Assembly: GCA_036971475.1 (NCBI GenBank)
Contig: JBAIZL010000001.1
Location: 208,551,841 to 208,615,840, forward strand
Direction of reading: 5' to 3'
DNA: 64,000 nt
DNA from: Prosapia bicincta
Taxonomy: Eukaryota > Arthropoda > Insecta > Hemiptera > Cercopidae
The stretch's first letter is position 1; each line of letters starts with the position of its first letter. Below, in pieces: positions 12,918 through 25,893 of the stretch. The translations under genes were made by a program, and so were the position numbers. Under the pieces are notes generated by a model. The model did no database searches, was not told where the DNA came from, and saw only the letters and a list, made by a program, of their open reading frames with translations.

Positions 12918-15079
12918 TTTTTTTGTAGTTACGTTTTTTATTTCAATAAAAACGTTACAAACAAGAAAGAACTGAGACTACTAGAGGTTTTAAGGATTTT
13001 GCCAGCTTCATTCCTATCATCATCAAAACTATAAGGTCATTGAAACACGTTCTTGAATGCAATTGAAACTAAACATTCAATTATACTAAACATAGATTTA
13101 CCGACCTGCATTTCTTTTTGTTTTTTCCTGTTATTGACCACTGTTATTATGATTGGCTACAAAGAATAGGAAAACATTACAACATAAGTAGGATTATTTT
13201 GGGGACAAAGCTATCAGTCATGTCGTATGACATGTATAAAACCTTGTAGTGATATAGGGATAGGTCGCTAACATGACGTTTATTGCCACTTTTAAGGGCC
13301 ATTAAAGGGTCTTTACTCCTCCTTACAGTTCTTTGTAGGAAGAAGGATAAGGGTGGGAAGATGGACTTAGATAAGACTGAGGACAAACCATTTTAATCCC
13401 CTCAAACAACGAAAAATACTCAATCGATTATTTATAAAATTGGTCGTTAATTAGCGGGAAACTATTTTATATTGTATTAGATGGAAAACATATTTTTAAA
13501 TTGCGTTTATAAGAAATTGAAAGTGATCATTTATACAGTAAAGCATTGAATTTTAAAATAAGCAGGTTCTGTCACCTATAAATTGAATTGATACATTATT
13601 GCACCTGTTTAATTAATTCCTATATTTTTCTACTTCATAAACAATTAGGTTATTCGCGCACTATATATTGTAATAGTTTTAAATGTTGGTGTGGAAAACA
13701 TCTTTGTTAATATATTTATATCGTTAAATGGATTTAGGCCAACTTATTTGCATATTTTGTAAACTATGTATTTGGTCCGACGCTTCGGTTCTACTAAGAA
13801 TTTCCGGTCTAAAGTATATTAGAAATTCGTTAAAAACACATTAGGCATTTGTTTACTTCATCCTCTGTTATGTACAATAATGCTGTCTCATAGCTCAGAC
13901 TCCATGCAAAATCTTCAACTTTAAATGTATCAGTTTTAGTTCGATATAATAACCAGACTAAATAATATAAGCTTATCTTATTATGTGACGCGATCTTTAT
14001 TATATATTTATATTACCATTCTATTGCATTATTTAAATTGTACTAGTGTATTTAGTAAAACACTGGTAATTATATAATTGTATGTTTAACATTGGAAAGC
14101 TATTTTAAATACATTATGAAATTGGTAATTTAATTTCGACATAATGTTCTTGACTGATATTTTAAGATATTGGAATGCAGGATAGAAGGAATTTGTTTTA
14201 CAAGGTGATACAATTGCTTATATTGAAACTACAATATATTCGGTACTCCTTGGCTTAAACATATGTCTCAAGATTGCAATGCTTCGATTGTAGTAGAACA
14301 TGAGGTGACGGTAATGTTTTATTATCTATCTTGCTTTGAATAAGGTCATTCGAGGTAAAGGATTTATTAGACTATTTTTGTTTTTTAAACATACAACACT
14401 ACTACAAGAATGTAGGGAAAAGTATAAAACAATTTAAAGAGAGGGATTAAAGCAGTGGAATTATTTTAGAAGAAACTAAATACAGGGAGAATATTCCTAG
14501 TTTCTAGTTTAAATCATATAATCACATAATCTTCCACAAATGAAAACAATTACTATTGCATGAATATAAAAAACATACAATTATTACGTCTAAGGAAAAG
14601 TTCCTTAATTCTTTAAACAACAAAGACCAGCAAAATAGCAATAAACATCATAATATGCTGGTTTATGATACTCGACATTTTTACATTTTACACAAACTAG
14701 TGACTGAAGCACTGTGAAATGTGAATGCTGAAGATAGTAATGGAAGAATAGCAGGCGTTATCAAACATTTTGTTTTGTTTTGAATTTTAATGGAAAGAGC
14801 AGTTGTGGCCAACAGACTAGGAACGCCAGAATATTTATATACTATTATTGAAATATATTATTAATACAGTATATTTCTTCTTCTTAATATTTTTCTAGTG
14901 CTATTTCCTGGCCAAAAACAGAAAAAGTTTATCATCACCATTACCCAAACCAAAACGCATATTTCAGTACTAAGTTCAATAGACAAAGTTTATTCAACAA
15001 ATTAGATCGATAGACAAAAACCTAAACAACAAGAAAATAGTGATTGCTACTATGTGCCGTCTCAGTGATCAATTTTGCT
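12915..15079. other. No gene recognised
   Basis: AT-rich sequence. Near 13010-13060 there is a CATCATCA segment and a later GTCATTGAAACACG that resembles the 3' half of the ACGCGT ribozyme subfamily, but the core is not recoverable. The 69-codon open frame at 13177-13386 has no recognisable domain. Confidence 0.45.
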
Positions 15080-18000
15080 TGATATTGAAATAAAAATAAC
15101 TACAAACGTATGATAATGTTTTTCTGTTGTTTTTTTAAAACTTATTTAAACTGTAAATGCTTACCAAAATCACTCAAAAGTCTTGCACTACGCTAAGTCG
15201 AAGCGTGAGGTTTTTAATTGAGTGATTCTCAATCAAAGCCATTTCCTTGGTTTTGATAACGGAATTTTTCGGCGAAGAACAATCCCCTGATGGAAAATGT
15301 TACATTGTTATAAATATTTTCAAAACGAAAATTGTGTCTCTCATATTTATCTTACTCCCCTACGTTTTTATCGATAATACCCTAGGGCCTTAAATGTTTT
15401 TTTTTTTGTTTTTTTGTAATGAGATTAACGATATTTCTTACAGATTGCTATAAATTAGCTTCGAGCATTATATTGTTAGGGGCTTGATGGCGTAGAGGGG
15501 GAAGGGAAACATATTGCCTTGGTTATTGGATTAAACAACCTCATGGTAACCCGAATAAAGGGCAGTATCGAACACGTGTTAACGTTATGATTGATATGAG
15601 TTTACTGAAGTGATGAGATTCTGTAGACCGTGATCCCAGACTTCGATTCGTATGCTTGCGGTTTGTTTTCATGTTGTATTTTCATGACAACACTTAGAAC
15701 TAATAGTGGAAATCGATAATGAATAACATTTGTTATATTTAATAAAATGCATGACTGTATATATAGTCAATAGTTCCCGTGTGTTTGTACTATCGTGGTG
15801 TCGGTGTTAAGTGACAATAAAAAAATAATTTCTTTTACGGTTATATTAAAAATATTTTAAATTTTGTTAAAGGTTATCACTGATTGCACTGTTTAAAGAC
15901 GGTTAGCTAAAGCTGCGACTCCTCATTTATATCACCGGAGAACGATACGACCAGAATTGATTTCCCTCAAATCTCAAGGGAAACTTATCATTAGTCTTTC
16001 TCCACTTGTTTGATATCTATAAGTCCTGGAACTGAGATAACGTCAGATAATAACAAAATATTTTTACTTTTTCTTGCAAAACGTTAATATATTAATGTTA
16101 TAAATTACTTTTATTTTCATTCTTACCTTAGGAGACAATCGTATGATCTAGATTACTTAACTTAATGCAACCTTTACGTTCTTGTATTAGTAGATGTCTA
16201 AACTTGTGTACATATACGAGGTTTACTTGCCTAATGGTTAAAGAGAATTAGACGTGGCTGAATTCCGCCATATTTTGTACAAAACTTTCTTGGTAGTCCA
16301 ATTACTACTGTTTTTTAAATTATTTTACCAAGAAAGTCTAAAAGACATATTTTGATATCTGTACTACTTAATGATCTTTTAACTTATTCAATTGCTTTAA
16401 TAGTATTTAGCCTATGGTTAAATTATTAATTTTAAAATAAAGGAAGACAAACTACAATATAACCGTAATTATATATTTATAAATTACAACGTTAGTATTG
16501 AAGTAGTTTTGAATGGGACACAAATTGCCATATTGTTTCAGCAAGCAGATTCTATTTAGTTAATTTGCAATTATAATGCCACCACAAGTGGCACCGAATT
16601 TAAGTAACAACTTAAATTTAAAAAATAATAAATTATGCAAAACAAAGTTTAGAACGAATAAAATATTATTAAAGAAATTGATTTGAAAGGTAATTTAAAA
16701 AAACATTATATTTGGCTGTGTATAGATTCCTTCTATATTTTTTAAAATTTACAATAATTATAATTTAGGTTGTAGCTAAAATTTGTTACAGTAATGTGCT
16801 ACTAATTTGTATTCGTTGAATATTAGTGTTCCTTATTTTTGTTACAAATATTGCTTTTGGAAATAATTGTCTGGTTATTGCAGTAAAATGATTTTTAAAG
16901 TTATCTGGTTATTGCAATAAAAACTGCCACCAAAACGTATAAATTAGCATCCGGTGGTATATCAGACGAATTAAATTAAAGAAGAAAGAGATTTAAATGC
17001 CGATAAAAAGAATAAAATCCTGCATTTAACACTAAACAGAGATTTACTGCAACACAAACTTCTAATAATATAGAATTATTTTTAATTGTACGTTTTCTTT
17101 GTTTGATCAATTTCATCTACTTTGTTTCGATTAAAGATAAATGCAGATTTTGTATTCTATATCAAATTAAAAGGGGAATGCTTTTAGAATTTTAATTAAC
17201 GAATTAAATCTTAATTAATCTTAATAAATTTAAATAAGTTTTGTACCATTAGATAATTGTATTTCATAGTTTATTTTTAAAACAATATATCAGCTTCCGT
17301 GTCTTGGAAAATGTTTATCCAAGTAAGATGCCACTATGATATAACTGACCGGTTCATTTCAGCTATGATAGAGGCTCTCCGGAACGCGTCAGACAGCTGA
17401 TATAGACTACTCGATAGCTACTACCATATTAAATTTAACGCTTGTGTTAACAGCGAAAATAATCGTTACAAATATATCCATATTGATACGCTTGAGACAA
17501 TATTGATACTGAATAATCAACCTTTTAGATATTGCACTTAATAAAAAGAATGCAATTAGGTGGAATTGGATCATGTTTCAGCGGTGCATTAGGTAAATAG
17601 AATAAGCCTACTTTATTAATTATTTGAAAAAAAAATTGTAAACAAACAAAAAGCAATTTGTAATTTATTTACAATTTAAATTTGTAACCGACAGTATTTC
17701 CAGTTGAGGATAACAAAATGAAAATTTAACATTTATGTTGGAAAAATCGTTTTTATAAAACTTACCTATTATTAAGATTTTTAGCAAAGTTTATGTTTTG
17801 AAAATAATCAATAATTCGGATAAGATGTAACGAAAAATTTGGCAAAATCGGTTATCCTTGAGGATATTTCATTTCCTTCTGGAAAAAGAAGTTGTTAAGT
17901 TGAATACCAAACACTCAAGTACCATATAGAATTTTAAAATTGTGGCATTACTTACTACAATTATTTTGCAGGTTATTAATAACAGTTTTAGGTCATGCAG

Positions 18001-18214
18001 TCAAACGACGTGGAATTATCGCTCAATCCAGTAAATCAGTTTGTTTCACATAAAATCCTACGTTAATTGGATATCAAGCAAACGCATACATCGTATTAAT
18101 GCCATGTATTTTAATAAAATTATGCAAAAATGTTCCATTTTATAATTCAAGCCTTTATTGATGCATAAAAATGCCACCCTTAGCGAACTTATTCGGTTGA
18201 TTACATTCGCTGTA

Positions 18215-18425
18215 ACAAAATGTTTAATTACATTTACGGCGTCCCGTCAAGCGTAACCGTGTAGTGTTCCTGTGCGATGCGAGAGGACGCTGCAGATATT
18301 TACCCAATGCGAGCGTCCAAGCGTGAAGACGGTCCCTGCTGATGCATGTGCTACATGTTTTGTTTTTAAATTAGACAGTTTCGTTTCTATGGTGACGGAA
18401 AACGTTAAATACAGTCTGAGCTACA
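18215..18425 (+). other. Well-matched island in arm L, possible exon or regulatory fossil
   Basis: Matches 60215-60445 of arm R with few differences, more closely than the flanking DNA appears to match. An open frame spans much of it in both arms, with shared residues such as RTLQIFTQ, RPSVKT and ADACATCFV. In arm L the upstream part of that frame contains a stop and a length change relative to R, so an intact gene is unlikely. GC is higher than the surroundings. I do not recognise the product. Confidence 0.35.
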
Positions 18426-19011
18426 AAATTTATTTTGTTTCACATCATTACCAACCGTAATTATTTACGCTCCCAGTTTTTATACCTGAATATACACAAA
18501 TCTGAAATTACAAAACAAAATAAACAGTAGATTTATCTGTGGACTGTGAAATAAACTGTTTGAATTTCTCATTTCGAATTTTATACCAAGATAATTATAT
18601 AGAATATGAGGATAATCTGCAACAAAATTTAAAAAAAGTTTCTATCTAATGATTATTCCACACTAGGTATAAACGTTTCAAAATATGTAGAGAAAATCTA
18701 AACTAAACCATAGATCCCGCTTTGGAAGTTAGAGGTACGCATAATAAAAAGGGGACCCTGTCCTAATGATACACATATAGAGGTAGTAAGTTATAATAGA
18801 GACTTAGTTGAAAAAGAAATTGTTGAAAATCATGTCATCATTAGCAAGGACCTTTTTGGAACCCGAAAGTAGGGGTGGAAATACATATTATGGTAAAGTA
18901 AAGATAGTTGAAATGAGTTATTGTAGAATATAAAAAAATAAATATAGCAACATCAAGAACAAATGGGCCATTTATTGTCGTTTAGTTTGTAGTAAAATGT
19001 ATAGGCAATAT

Positions 19012-19018
19012 ATATAGG

Positions 19019-19089
<71 letters not shown>

Positions 19090-19410
19090 AAATAAAATAA
19101 CTATCATAAACAAGAATATACGAGTATTACTTCATTTTATTGTTGATTGAAGCTTTTCGCTAATTTACATTATTAGCATTTTCAAAATATATAAGTCATT
19201 GTCCAGTTATGTGACTAGAGTATAACTAGAGTCTTACTCTAATCACATAACTGGACAGTGAATTATAAATTTTGAAAATGCTAATAATGTAAATTAGTGA
19301 AAAGCTCCAATCAACAATAAAATGAAGTAATACTCGTATATTCTTGTTTATAAAAGTTATTTTATTTCACAATACATATTCAACAAGAAAAAATAATTCA
19401 TCTAAGGATT

Positions 19411-19471
<61 letters not shown>
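19012..19471. mobile_element. Fold-back ribozyme element inserted in arm L only
   Basis: Bounded by (TA)n (19017-19085 and 19415-19470). Arms 19086-19205 and about 19235-19372 are inverted relative to each other with a short centre. Each arm contains a degenerate ribozyme-like motif: stem II GCTAAT/ATTAGC, GAA, AAGCT. The CTGANGA box has decayed to TTGAAAA. In arm R the matching position (near 59575) runs straight from the flanking sequence into the shared TGGGATGTAG without this element, so it is arm-specific. Confidence 0.75.
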
Positions 19472-19473
<2 letters not shown>

Positions 19474-21184
19474 GATGTAGTGTTGTTGAATACATATTAC
19501 TGTAGTTTAGAGTGTGGGTGTGGTTTTTTTAATTTGCATGATACCTTCAATTCAAAATCTTATAGGAATATAATGTATTATATGTGAATTGCTTTCCTTT
19601 TTTCTATTATTACTAAGAAGCTAGATATCCGTAAATACAATTTTATTTAAGTATTTATATTTAAAATAGAACTATAAAAACTATACTTGCAGTGGAAAAT
19701 GAAAATGGAGAGAAGCTAGCTATGGAGTATGAAATAACTCAATATTGATTTGGAATAAACTGTTGTTAAATAATAATAAGTATCATTAAAAAGCCTATAA
19801 TATAATACATTTTTTTATTATTCTAATACACGTTTCTGTTACCAAGTAGCCATCCTCAGAAGCAATTAAGACAGCCTTAGTTATTACGCATCTAAGGATG
19901 GTTACTTGTTATTGAATGTCCAACGAGTTAAGATGTAATTATTTGCGATCAAAGCTTTTTGAGTGGTATTTATTATACAATTACTCGTTATGAGTGTATA
20001 TATTTTTGCAAAATGGAGCTAGTAAATCTGTAAATAAAATCAGAGGGCTTTCTAACACAAGAGAGATGTCTGCATTCTGTAGTTTCCATCAATATAAAAC
20101 GATGCCTTCTTTAAACTACAGATAAAATATGTGTCAAGTGCCAACATTCCGCGCTTGAAAGATCCAGTTTCATATATTGTATACTAGCCAAGTGTAACTT
20201 ACTGAGATGTAAATCGGAATTCTTTGTGTTATTTGCAAAGTTTTATTGGAGTTGAATCACGTGACTACCTTGAGGTTACGTGTACCGAATATGTATAACA
20301 CTACATATACTGAAAACCTATTCTATTAAATACATAAATTAGGTTTACATTTATGCTAATTCTGTATTTTATACATAGAAAAAAAATATTTGACATCTAT
20401 GGCCTTGGAGTTCTATGTTAACATGTTTACAGTTTTTCTTTATATTATCAATTTTTTTTATTTCGATTTTGCCTTTGATATAAGATTTTGTATGTACACC
20501 CATTGTTTAACCAATGATTATATTGTATATATTGTGTTATAATGTACCTTAAAATGTAGTTGAGAATTAAGGAAACATTGAGGTAAGAATTCCTAACAGC
20601 AAAGTACAAAATTTACACAACAATAGGTTATTTTTTTAAATTTTTTTACAGAACCATACATTTATAAAATTTTAGGAACCTCTAAGACAGAGATGGGAGA
20701 AATTAAAGGAATTTTAAAAACATTGATAACATGCTTCAATAAGGCTTCTGTTATTTTATATAAAAAAAGAAATGAACACCTAAGAGTAGAATTTTGCTAT
20801 TGCTTTAATTCTTGAGAGAAGGACGCGAATGGTTACAGACACAAAAGAAAAGGTAAGCTGAGTCTTGAAATATATATAAACCCTTCAGGGGGCTGACAAG
20901 AAAAACGTCATATGAATTACTGAAGTAGGAGAATTGTGTGAAGTAATGATCCGTAGTGATATTTTTTGAGGATAGAACAATTTAGTATTGGTGAAATGAA
21001 AAGCTGGCAATCCAATAACGTTTGTTGCTTTGAAGATAGTAATTATTATTTTGATATCAGTTTGAGTAAAACGAAACTGGTAACTTTTTTTATATTAGTG
21101 TAGTTGTGACAAGCAACTGATGGCGACAGAAAAAAAGAAGGTAGGACGAGGTTACAATGGTCTTCGATACCCATAGGTAAATTA

Positions 21185-21255
21185 GGCAGGTGGAGAGAGA
21201 GAGACAGACAGTGAGATGGAGAGAGGTAGAAAGAGAGAGAGAAAGAGAGAAGGGG
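21185..21255. repeat. GA-rich simple repeat
   Basis: Imperfect (GA)n with GACA interruptions. Its counterpart in arm R is the CT-rich stretch at 57780-57810. Confidence 0.9.
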
Positions 21256-22179
21256 CGTTACTAGGCCTACTACGAGTGCAGCTGAGGTTGTCTTACATTT
21301 CTTTTAGTTGGAAGTGCTTATTGTATATGCATTCTATATGCAAACATGTCAGTTAACTTGGCAAAGCTTTGTTTAAATTGTTTTACTAAAAACAATAATA
21401 ATAATAATAATTTTAATTTCAATCTGACATTATTTCATTAATTTGGGCTTGAACAGTAGTCTATCAAATAAAAGATAAATACATCTTCAGAATCGCCCAA
21501 TGAACTTAATTTAACATCGCCAGGAAAGAACAGCTGTTATAAGTCGACTAACCAAAATCTATATTTCGTAACAACTAATTTATAAAGGGTTTTGGGTAAA
21601 GGCCTCGTAACACCTATTATTACTTTTCGTCGAAACCTTTAAACGTTACTGTAGTCCTCGAGACCTTTTATTATTTGTCTTTAACATTCATCAGTCTAAT
21701 GACTTTGTACTTTGAATTATTTCTCAAGATTCCACCCCCTTCGTAACGGGTTTACATGATCCATGGCAAGTAGCACGCTTACCTTTAATAAAGTATGTAA
21801 AGCTAAACAAGTATTATTCGGATCTTTTGCTGAGATTTTTTCAAATGAAGTCTTCTAAACAAATTTTAATAATTTAAATTAGATTTTATTAAATTTACAT
21901 AGGCTAAGTTTTCGACGCATGCTCCCTATATTCAAAACATGATTTTATGTCAGATTTATTAAATATATTCATAAGCTTTAATTAGCTTCATAAGCTTCAT
22001 TTAATAAGCTTTAATAGTTTAAAAGAAACTTTAAAGAAAGAATGGAAAGGTTGAAGAGATGTAATAACGAATTTGCCTTCTCAACGGCTATAACTAATGC
22101 TAGAAGTTTGGTTACTTTTGGCCGTCAATTATAATTATCGATTACACATCATATTAACAATATGTATACATTTACATAA

Positions 22180-22205
22180 CACACACACACACACACACAC
22201 ACGCA
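22180..22205. repeat. (CA)n microsatellite
   Basis: Short CA tract ending in CGCACGCAG. The corresponding position in arm R (56631-56750) is a much longer (TG)n/(CTGT)n tract, so the microsatellite expanded differently in the two arms. Confidence 0.9.
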
Positions 22206-22860
22206 CGCAGACAGATGCAGATGTTCTTCATGCCTATAGTAGATTTGATAACCATTTGGAATGTTAGAAGAATTTATTTTCCTAAACTTTGTTCCAGATT
22301 TATTTACGACTTCATGTTATACACTTTCCTGCACTTGCGTCTAACAACAAATCACCGCAACAAGGATTATGCTTACACCCTGCAAATATCACCATGATCC
22401 TTCTCTTCTATCAGGCCCAATAAATATCAATTACTACAGTAATCATATCTACCTTCCACAATAACCTCTTCTCTATCTATAATAAAATTAGAGTCTTAAA
22501 TAAAGAATGTTATGTCATGATCTCTCGATATATACAAAATATTAAAATTTCCTAAATTTGAATGATGTCTACCTGTGTATTACATGTCTCTTTGCAATTT
22601 ATTGGTAAGGACGTCGCAGAAAGACATTTTTAATTAAGCTTATTTAACATCTCGAAATGTCATTTAAATACATGGCATTCTCTCAAATAAGTTAAATCTA
22701 TGATAAAAATAATAATATTCATAGATTACTAAACTTCAATTAATGGTTTTATAGTGCTCCATCTGAAAAAATTATTTTCAATCTGTTTGATTTGTAAATT
22801 AAAAGTAAGATGGTTCTGTTACTCTTTGAATCTGTGAGAATCGTAGATGAAACTTGGACA

Positions 22861-24710
22861 ATGGAATAGGACAATGAAACCTGTGAACTGGAGACAATTC
22901 GTCATCAAATGACCAAGAACATAGTTTACTATCTACGTTAGAGTGTGATTAAAGCAAACATTCCCTTGTCTAAATATGTTTTAATGTGAGTGTGTACTGA
23001 TAAATTTTTGCATGTGGTAAATAGAAGTGTGTTAGTAGGGATGGGTTTTACCTAAGTAATCAGAAGTAATGTGAAACCCATAACCGTATGTGTAGCAAGA
23101 CCTACCCTAAATGTTGAGATTATTAGTCTGGGTTTTTTTCTGATCAGGAGATTTTCTCCTGTTCAAGGTAGAGCCACCGTCATACATAGAGTAGATAGAG
23201 TAGAGATTATTTACTGTTCACATTAGTCACTGGCAAACATAGAGTAGATAAAGTAGAGATTTTTTCAGTTCTAATTAGAATCACAGGCAAACATAGAGTA
23301 GATAGGGTAGAGATTTTTCCCGATCTAGTTAGAATCACTGGCAAACATAAAGTAGAAAAAGTAGAGATTTTTTCCCGTTATAGTTAGAGTTACCGACAAA
23401 TATAGAGTTGATATTTTTTCCTGTTTTTAGGTAAAGTCACAGTCTAACATAGGGTAGAGTAAGTTAGAGTAACATTTACGTTGAAAATATATAGAGAAAT
23501 ATATATGTTTTACCAATATTTTAAAAACCAAAATAAAGTAGTGGTACACATTTTCGGAAATCAACTCAATTAAGTGTTTTGAAAATATATTACGAAGAAT
23601 ATAGTTTGAATGTAGACAAAATAAAGACAAATATAAACTAGTAGTTTATTAGTTAGCATACTATCTGTCTTCCGACTCCGTAAATATTATATTGTTCAAA
23701 AAGGATTACTGTAATGTTAACAGTGTATTTAGTACTCAGCCGATATAATTATGTTTAGTTTAATTTTAAATTATGTATTTTTCACAAATTTAAATATTTA
23801 TGCATAACGCAATCATTCGTCTACAGTAAATTGTTAGTAAAAATATTTAACATGAACCCTTAATTTGATATTAATTCACTAACTTTCGCAAAAACAAAAA
23901 TATATTTCGTAGTTTATTTAGAATTTGAAAATTCTTAGCATCTGTTAGGAAGTACTACTAATGACCCATATAAAAATGGAGGCTATGATCAACCTCTGGG
24001 GCCTAGCAGATCCGGATGGAGACGATGCATAGATAATGTTTGTCATCTAAAAAATTTAAACCAACAAATACGGTTTTAGACAGCGAATGTGCCCTCTTAC
24101 TAGATAAATCCTAAACTGATTTATGCCTACAATAAGATCCATACTGATGCAGGAAGTCGAGTGAGGTTAAGTTGGATTCTTAGAGGTTTATCTGCCTGAC
24201 TATGTATCACGCATACATTCCAAACAGTTATATTATCAATGAATTGTAATAACTTGATTAGGACGTTAGTTTTCGACCCCAAAAAGGTGATGAAAGCTCT
24301 CAGGTGGAATACACAGTGGAATGTCTTGAGCGTATGTCTTTATAGAGGTTTGTACTGTGTATAAGTTAATGACAAAACAATCCTTATATAAAAACATTAG
24401 GTCATATCCTACTTAGGTTAACAAAGAAAATTTTTATTTTAGCTACTTTGTAATAAATAATTCCAATTACTACAAGTAACGTAACTCAACCAATGTCTTT
24501 AAACAACTACAGTACATAACCTATAACGTATAATCACTTAACTTAGGAAAATAGGCCTCAATATTCAGCCAGGTTTAAATGGCCCCTCTTGTAAATGTTA
24601 TTCTTCTTGTGTAAAACTAAAATTACAGTTAAAATTAAAGTTAAATTTAATTAATGATTTAAAAATTGAGTGAATGAGTAAAACGTATTTTAATAACGAA
24701 TGAAAATTTG

Positions 24711-24713
<3 letters not shown>
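22861..24713. other. Spacer between arm L and the 24.7-26 kb element, no gene recognised
   Basis: I found no counterpart of this stretch at 44.8-48.8 kb or 55.3-55.9 kb. Apart from the minisatellite at 23185-23460 it holds only AT-rich sequence with short uninformative open frames. Confidence 0.5.
23185..23460 (+). repeat. Minisatellite, about 60-bp period
   Basis: About four to five diverged tandem units. Each contains ACATAGAGTAGATAGAGTAGAGATT followed by a T-rich run and CCCGTT/CTGTT, then a TTAGAGTCAC-like block. Units differ by point changes and small length differences. No coding or known element similarity is apparent. Confidence 0.85.

Positions 24714-24762
<49 letters not shown>
24714..24762. 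repeat. (TA)n microsatellite
   Basis: TA tract that forms the left border of the fold-back element at 24763. Confidence 0.96.
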
Positions 24763-24765
<3 letters not shown>

Positions 24766-24814
24766 AGATTAAATAATATACACTATTACAGGAATATTTT
24801 AATTTATTGATTAA

Positions 24815-24862
24815 TACACTCAAAGCTTTTCGTTGGTTGACATTACCAACATCCTCAGGAAT
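24815..24862 (-). ncRNA. Hammerhead-ribozyme-like motif (AAGCTT subfamily)
   Basis: Read on the minus strand: CTGAGGA (24858-24852), unpaired T, stem II GTTGGT with ACCAAC (six canonical pairs), GAA, AAGCTT, T, then GAGTGT. Bases after the predicted H17 (GAGT) pair with AATTC before CTGAGGA through one G-U. This is the best-preserved stem II in the AAGCTT subfamily. Confidence 0.65.
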
Positions 24863-24981
24863 TACAATACTAAGAAGGATAAAAGAACTGTCTAATGAAT
24901 AGTTCTGGTGAACACACATACACCCGAACAGAGAGGCGTATGCAATTGATTAGACAGTTCTTTTATCATTCTTAGTATTGT

Positions 24982-25030
24982 AATTCCTGAGGATGTTGGT
25001 AATGTCAACCAACGAAAAGCTGTGAGTGTA
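24982..25030 (+). ncRNA. Hammerhead-ribozyme-like motif, stem III mutated
   Basis: CTGAGGA at 24987-24993, unpaired T, stem II GTTGGT/ACCAAC, GAA at 25014-25016, then AAGCTG where the partner arm has AAGCTT, and T25023 as predicted H17. The T-to-G change removes the expected U16.1, so this copy is predicted to be inactive while its partner at 24815-24862 keeps the consensus. Confidence 0.6.
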
Positions 25031-25116
25031 TTATTCAATAAATTAAAATATTCCTGTAATAGTGTATATTATTTAATCATAAAAATAATTCTAACAGGAA
25101 AACATATTTGGTATTC

Positions 25117-25119
<3 letters not shown>

Positions 25120-25151
<32 letters not shown>
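25120..25151. repeat. (TA)n microsatellite
   Basis: TA tract between the fold-back element and the Penelope-like coding remnant. Confidence 0.95.
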
Positions 25152-25156
<5 letters not shown>

Positions 25157-25190
25157 TCGCAGTATGTTTTCTGTGATTTGAGAGAAAAAC

Positions 25191-25831
25191 ATTATCTATC
25201 AAATTGCAATTGAGAATGGCTATAAAAAGAAAACTGTTGATAAACTTAATTATAATATTTTATAGAAACAAAATAATAATCAAATTTACAAAAATAATGA
25301 TGAAAATATCATATGGACTTCATTTGCATTTTTTGGTAATGAAGTAAATAATATCACAAAATTGTTTAAAGGTAGCAACATAAAATTCGCTTATAATACT
25401 AATAATAAATTAATAAATATAATGAAAAATAATAATATTATTAATATGCATGAAAAAAACGGTGTAGGCTATATAAATTAGAATGTGATCATTGTAATAA
25501 AGTTTATATAGGACAAACTAAGGAAAAACTTAAAGATAGATATAAAGAACATTTTAATGCATATAAAAAGCCAGAAATTTATAAATCAAATTTTGCTAGT
25601 CATTGTATTAATAATAATCACTTATTTCCTAATATAGATAATATGATACTTTTAAAAGAAATTAACCAAGGCCTGAGAATGAATATTTATGAAGCTTTAG
25701 AAATACATAATTATAATACTAATAATGAGTTGATAAATGAACAAATACAAGTAAAATCTAAATTTGATAATATATTCAGTGTTTGTAATGTTAGGGCAGC
25801 AAAATTTAAAAAAAATTTTAAAACATTGTAA
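25191..25831 (+). pseudogene. Penelope-like retroelement: RT C-terminal tail and GIY-YIG endonuclease, decayed
   Basis: In Penelope-like retroelements a reverse transcriptase is followed by a GIY-YIG nickase that opens the target site. Here only the 3' end of that frame remains. It begins with an IAIENGY-like segment, meets an in-frame TAG at 25263-25265, and continues through WTSFAFFG and ITKLFKGSNIKFAY, which resemble the RT-to-endonuclease linker. A five-base insertion (GGCTA, 25467-25471) then shifts the frame just before YKLECDHCNKVYIGQTKEKL, the conserved CxxC plus YIG core, followed by an RYKEH-type helix and a C-terminal region ending at TAA 25829-25831. The upstream reverse transcriptase is absent; a (TA)n tract stands there instead. 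The stop, the frameshift and the truncation make it non-functional. I assign it by the ordered motifs; the exact Penelope clade is not resolved. Confidence 0.88.
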
Positions 25832-25893
25832 TTTATTTGGCATAACTATTTATTTGATCTAATTTCCACATATGTAAATTTTAATTGTTTAAT

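Larger units (their letters stand above)
15080..22860 (+). repeat. Outer inverted-repeat arm L
   Basis: Reads as the diverged reverse complement of 55,900-64,000, in collinear order. Anchors matched by eye: 15170 with 63935, 15510 with 63510, 15790 with 63260, 15960 with 63085, 16250 with 62765, 17025 with 61455, 17370 with 61130, 18330 with 60320, 20265 with 58675, 21460 with 57495, 21765 with 57135, 22300 with 56500 and 22770 with 56010. Homology is strongest in short GC-richer islands and is broken by arm-specific insertions. The pairing reaches the window edge, so the true arm is probably longer. No intact gene is seen inside. Confidence 0.85.
24763..25118. mobile_element. Fold-back ribozyme element next to a Penelope-like remnant
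   Basis: The left arm (about 24763-24895) is the reverse complement of the right arm (about 24955-25085), with about 60 bp of unique spacer at the centre. Each arm carries a ribozyme-like motif of the AAGCTT subfamily. It is bordered by (TA)n on both sides (24714-24762 and 25120-25151), with a Penelope-like endonuclease fragment beginning about 40 bp beyond the right tract. Head-to-head terminal repeats of this kind are known for Penelope-like elements, so this may be the inverted end of the same insertion. Confidence 0.8.

Noticed and set aside
13010..13060. Another ribozyme motif near GTCATTGAAACACG
   Set aside because: No CTGANGA box in the right place and the stem III palindrome is broken. 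At most a decayed relative.
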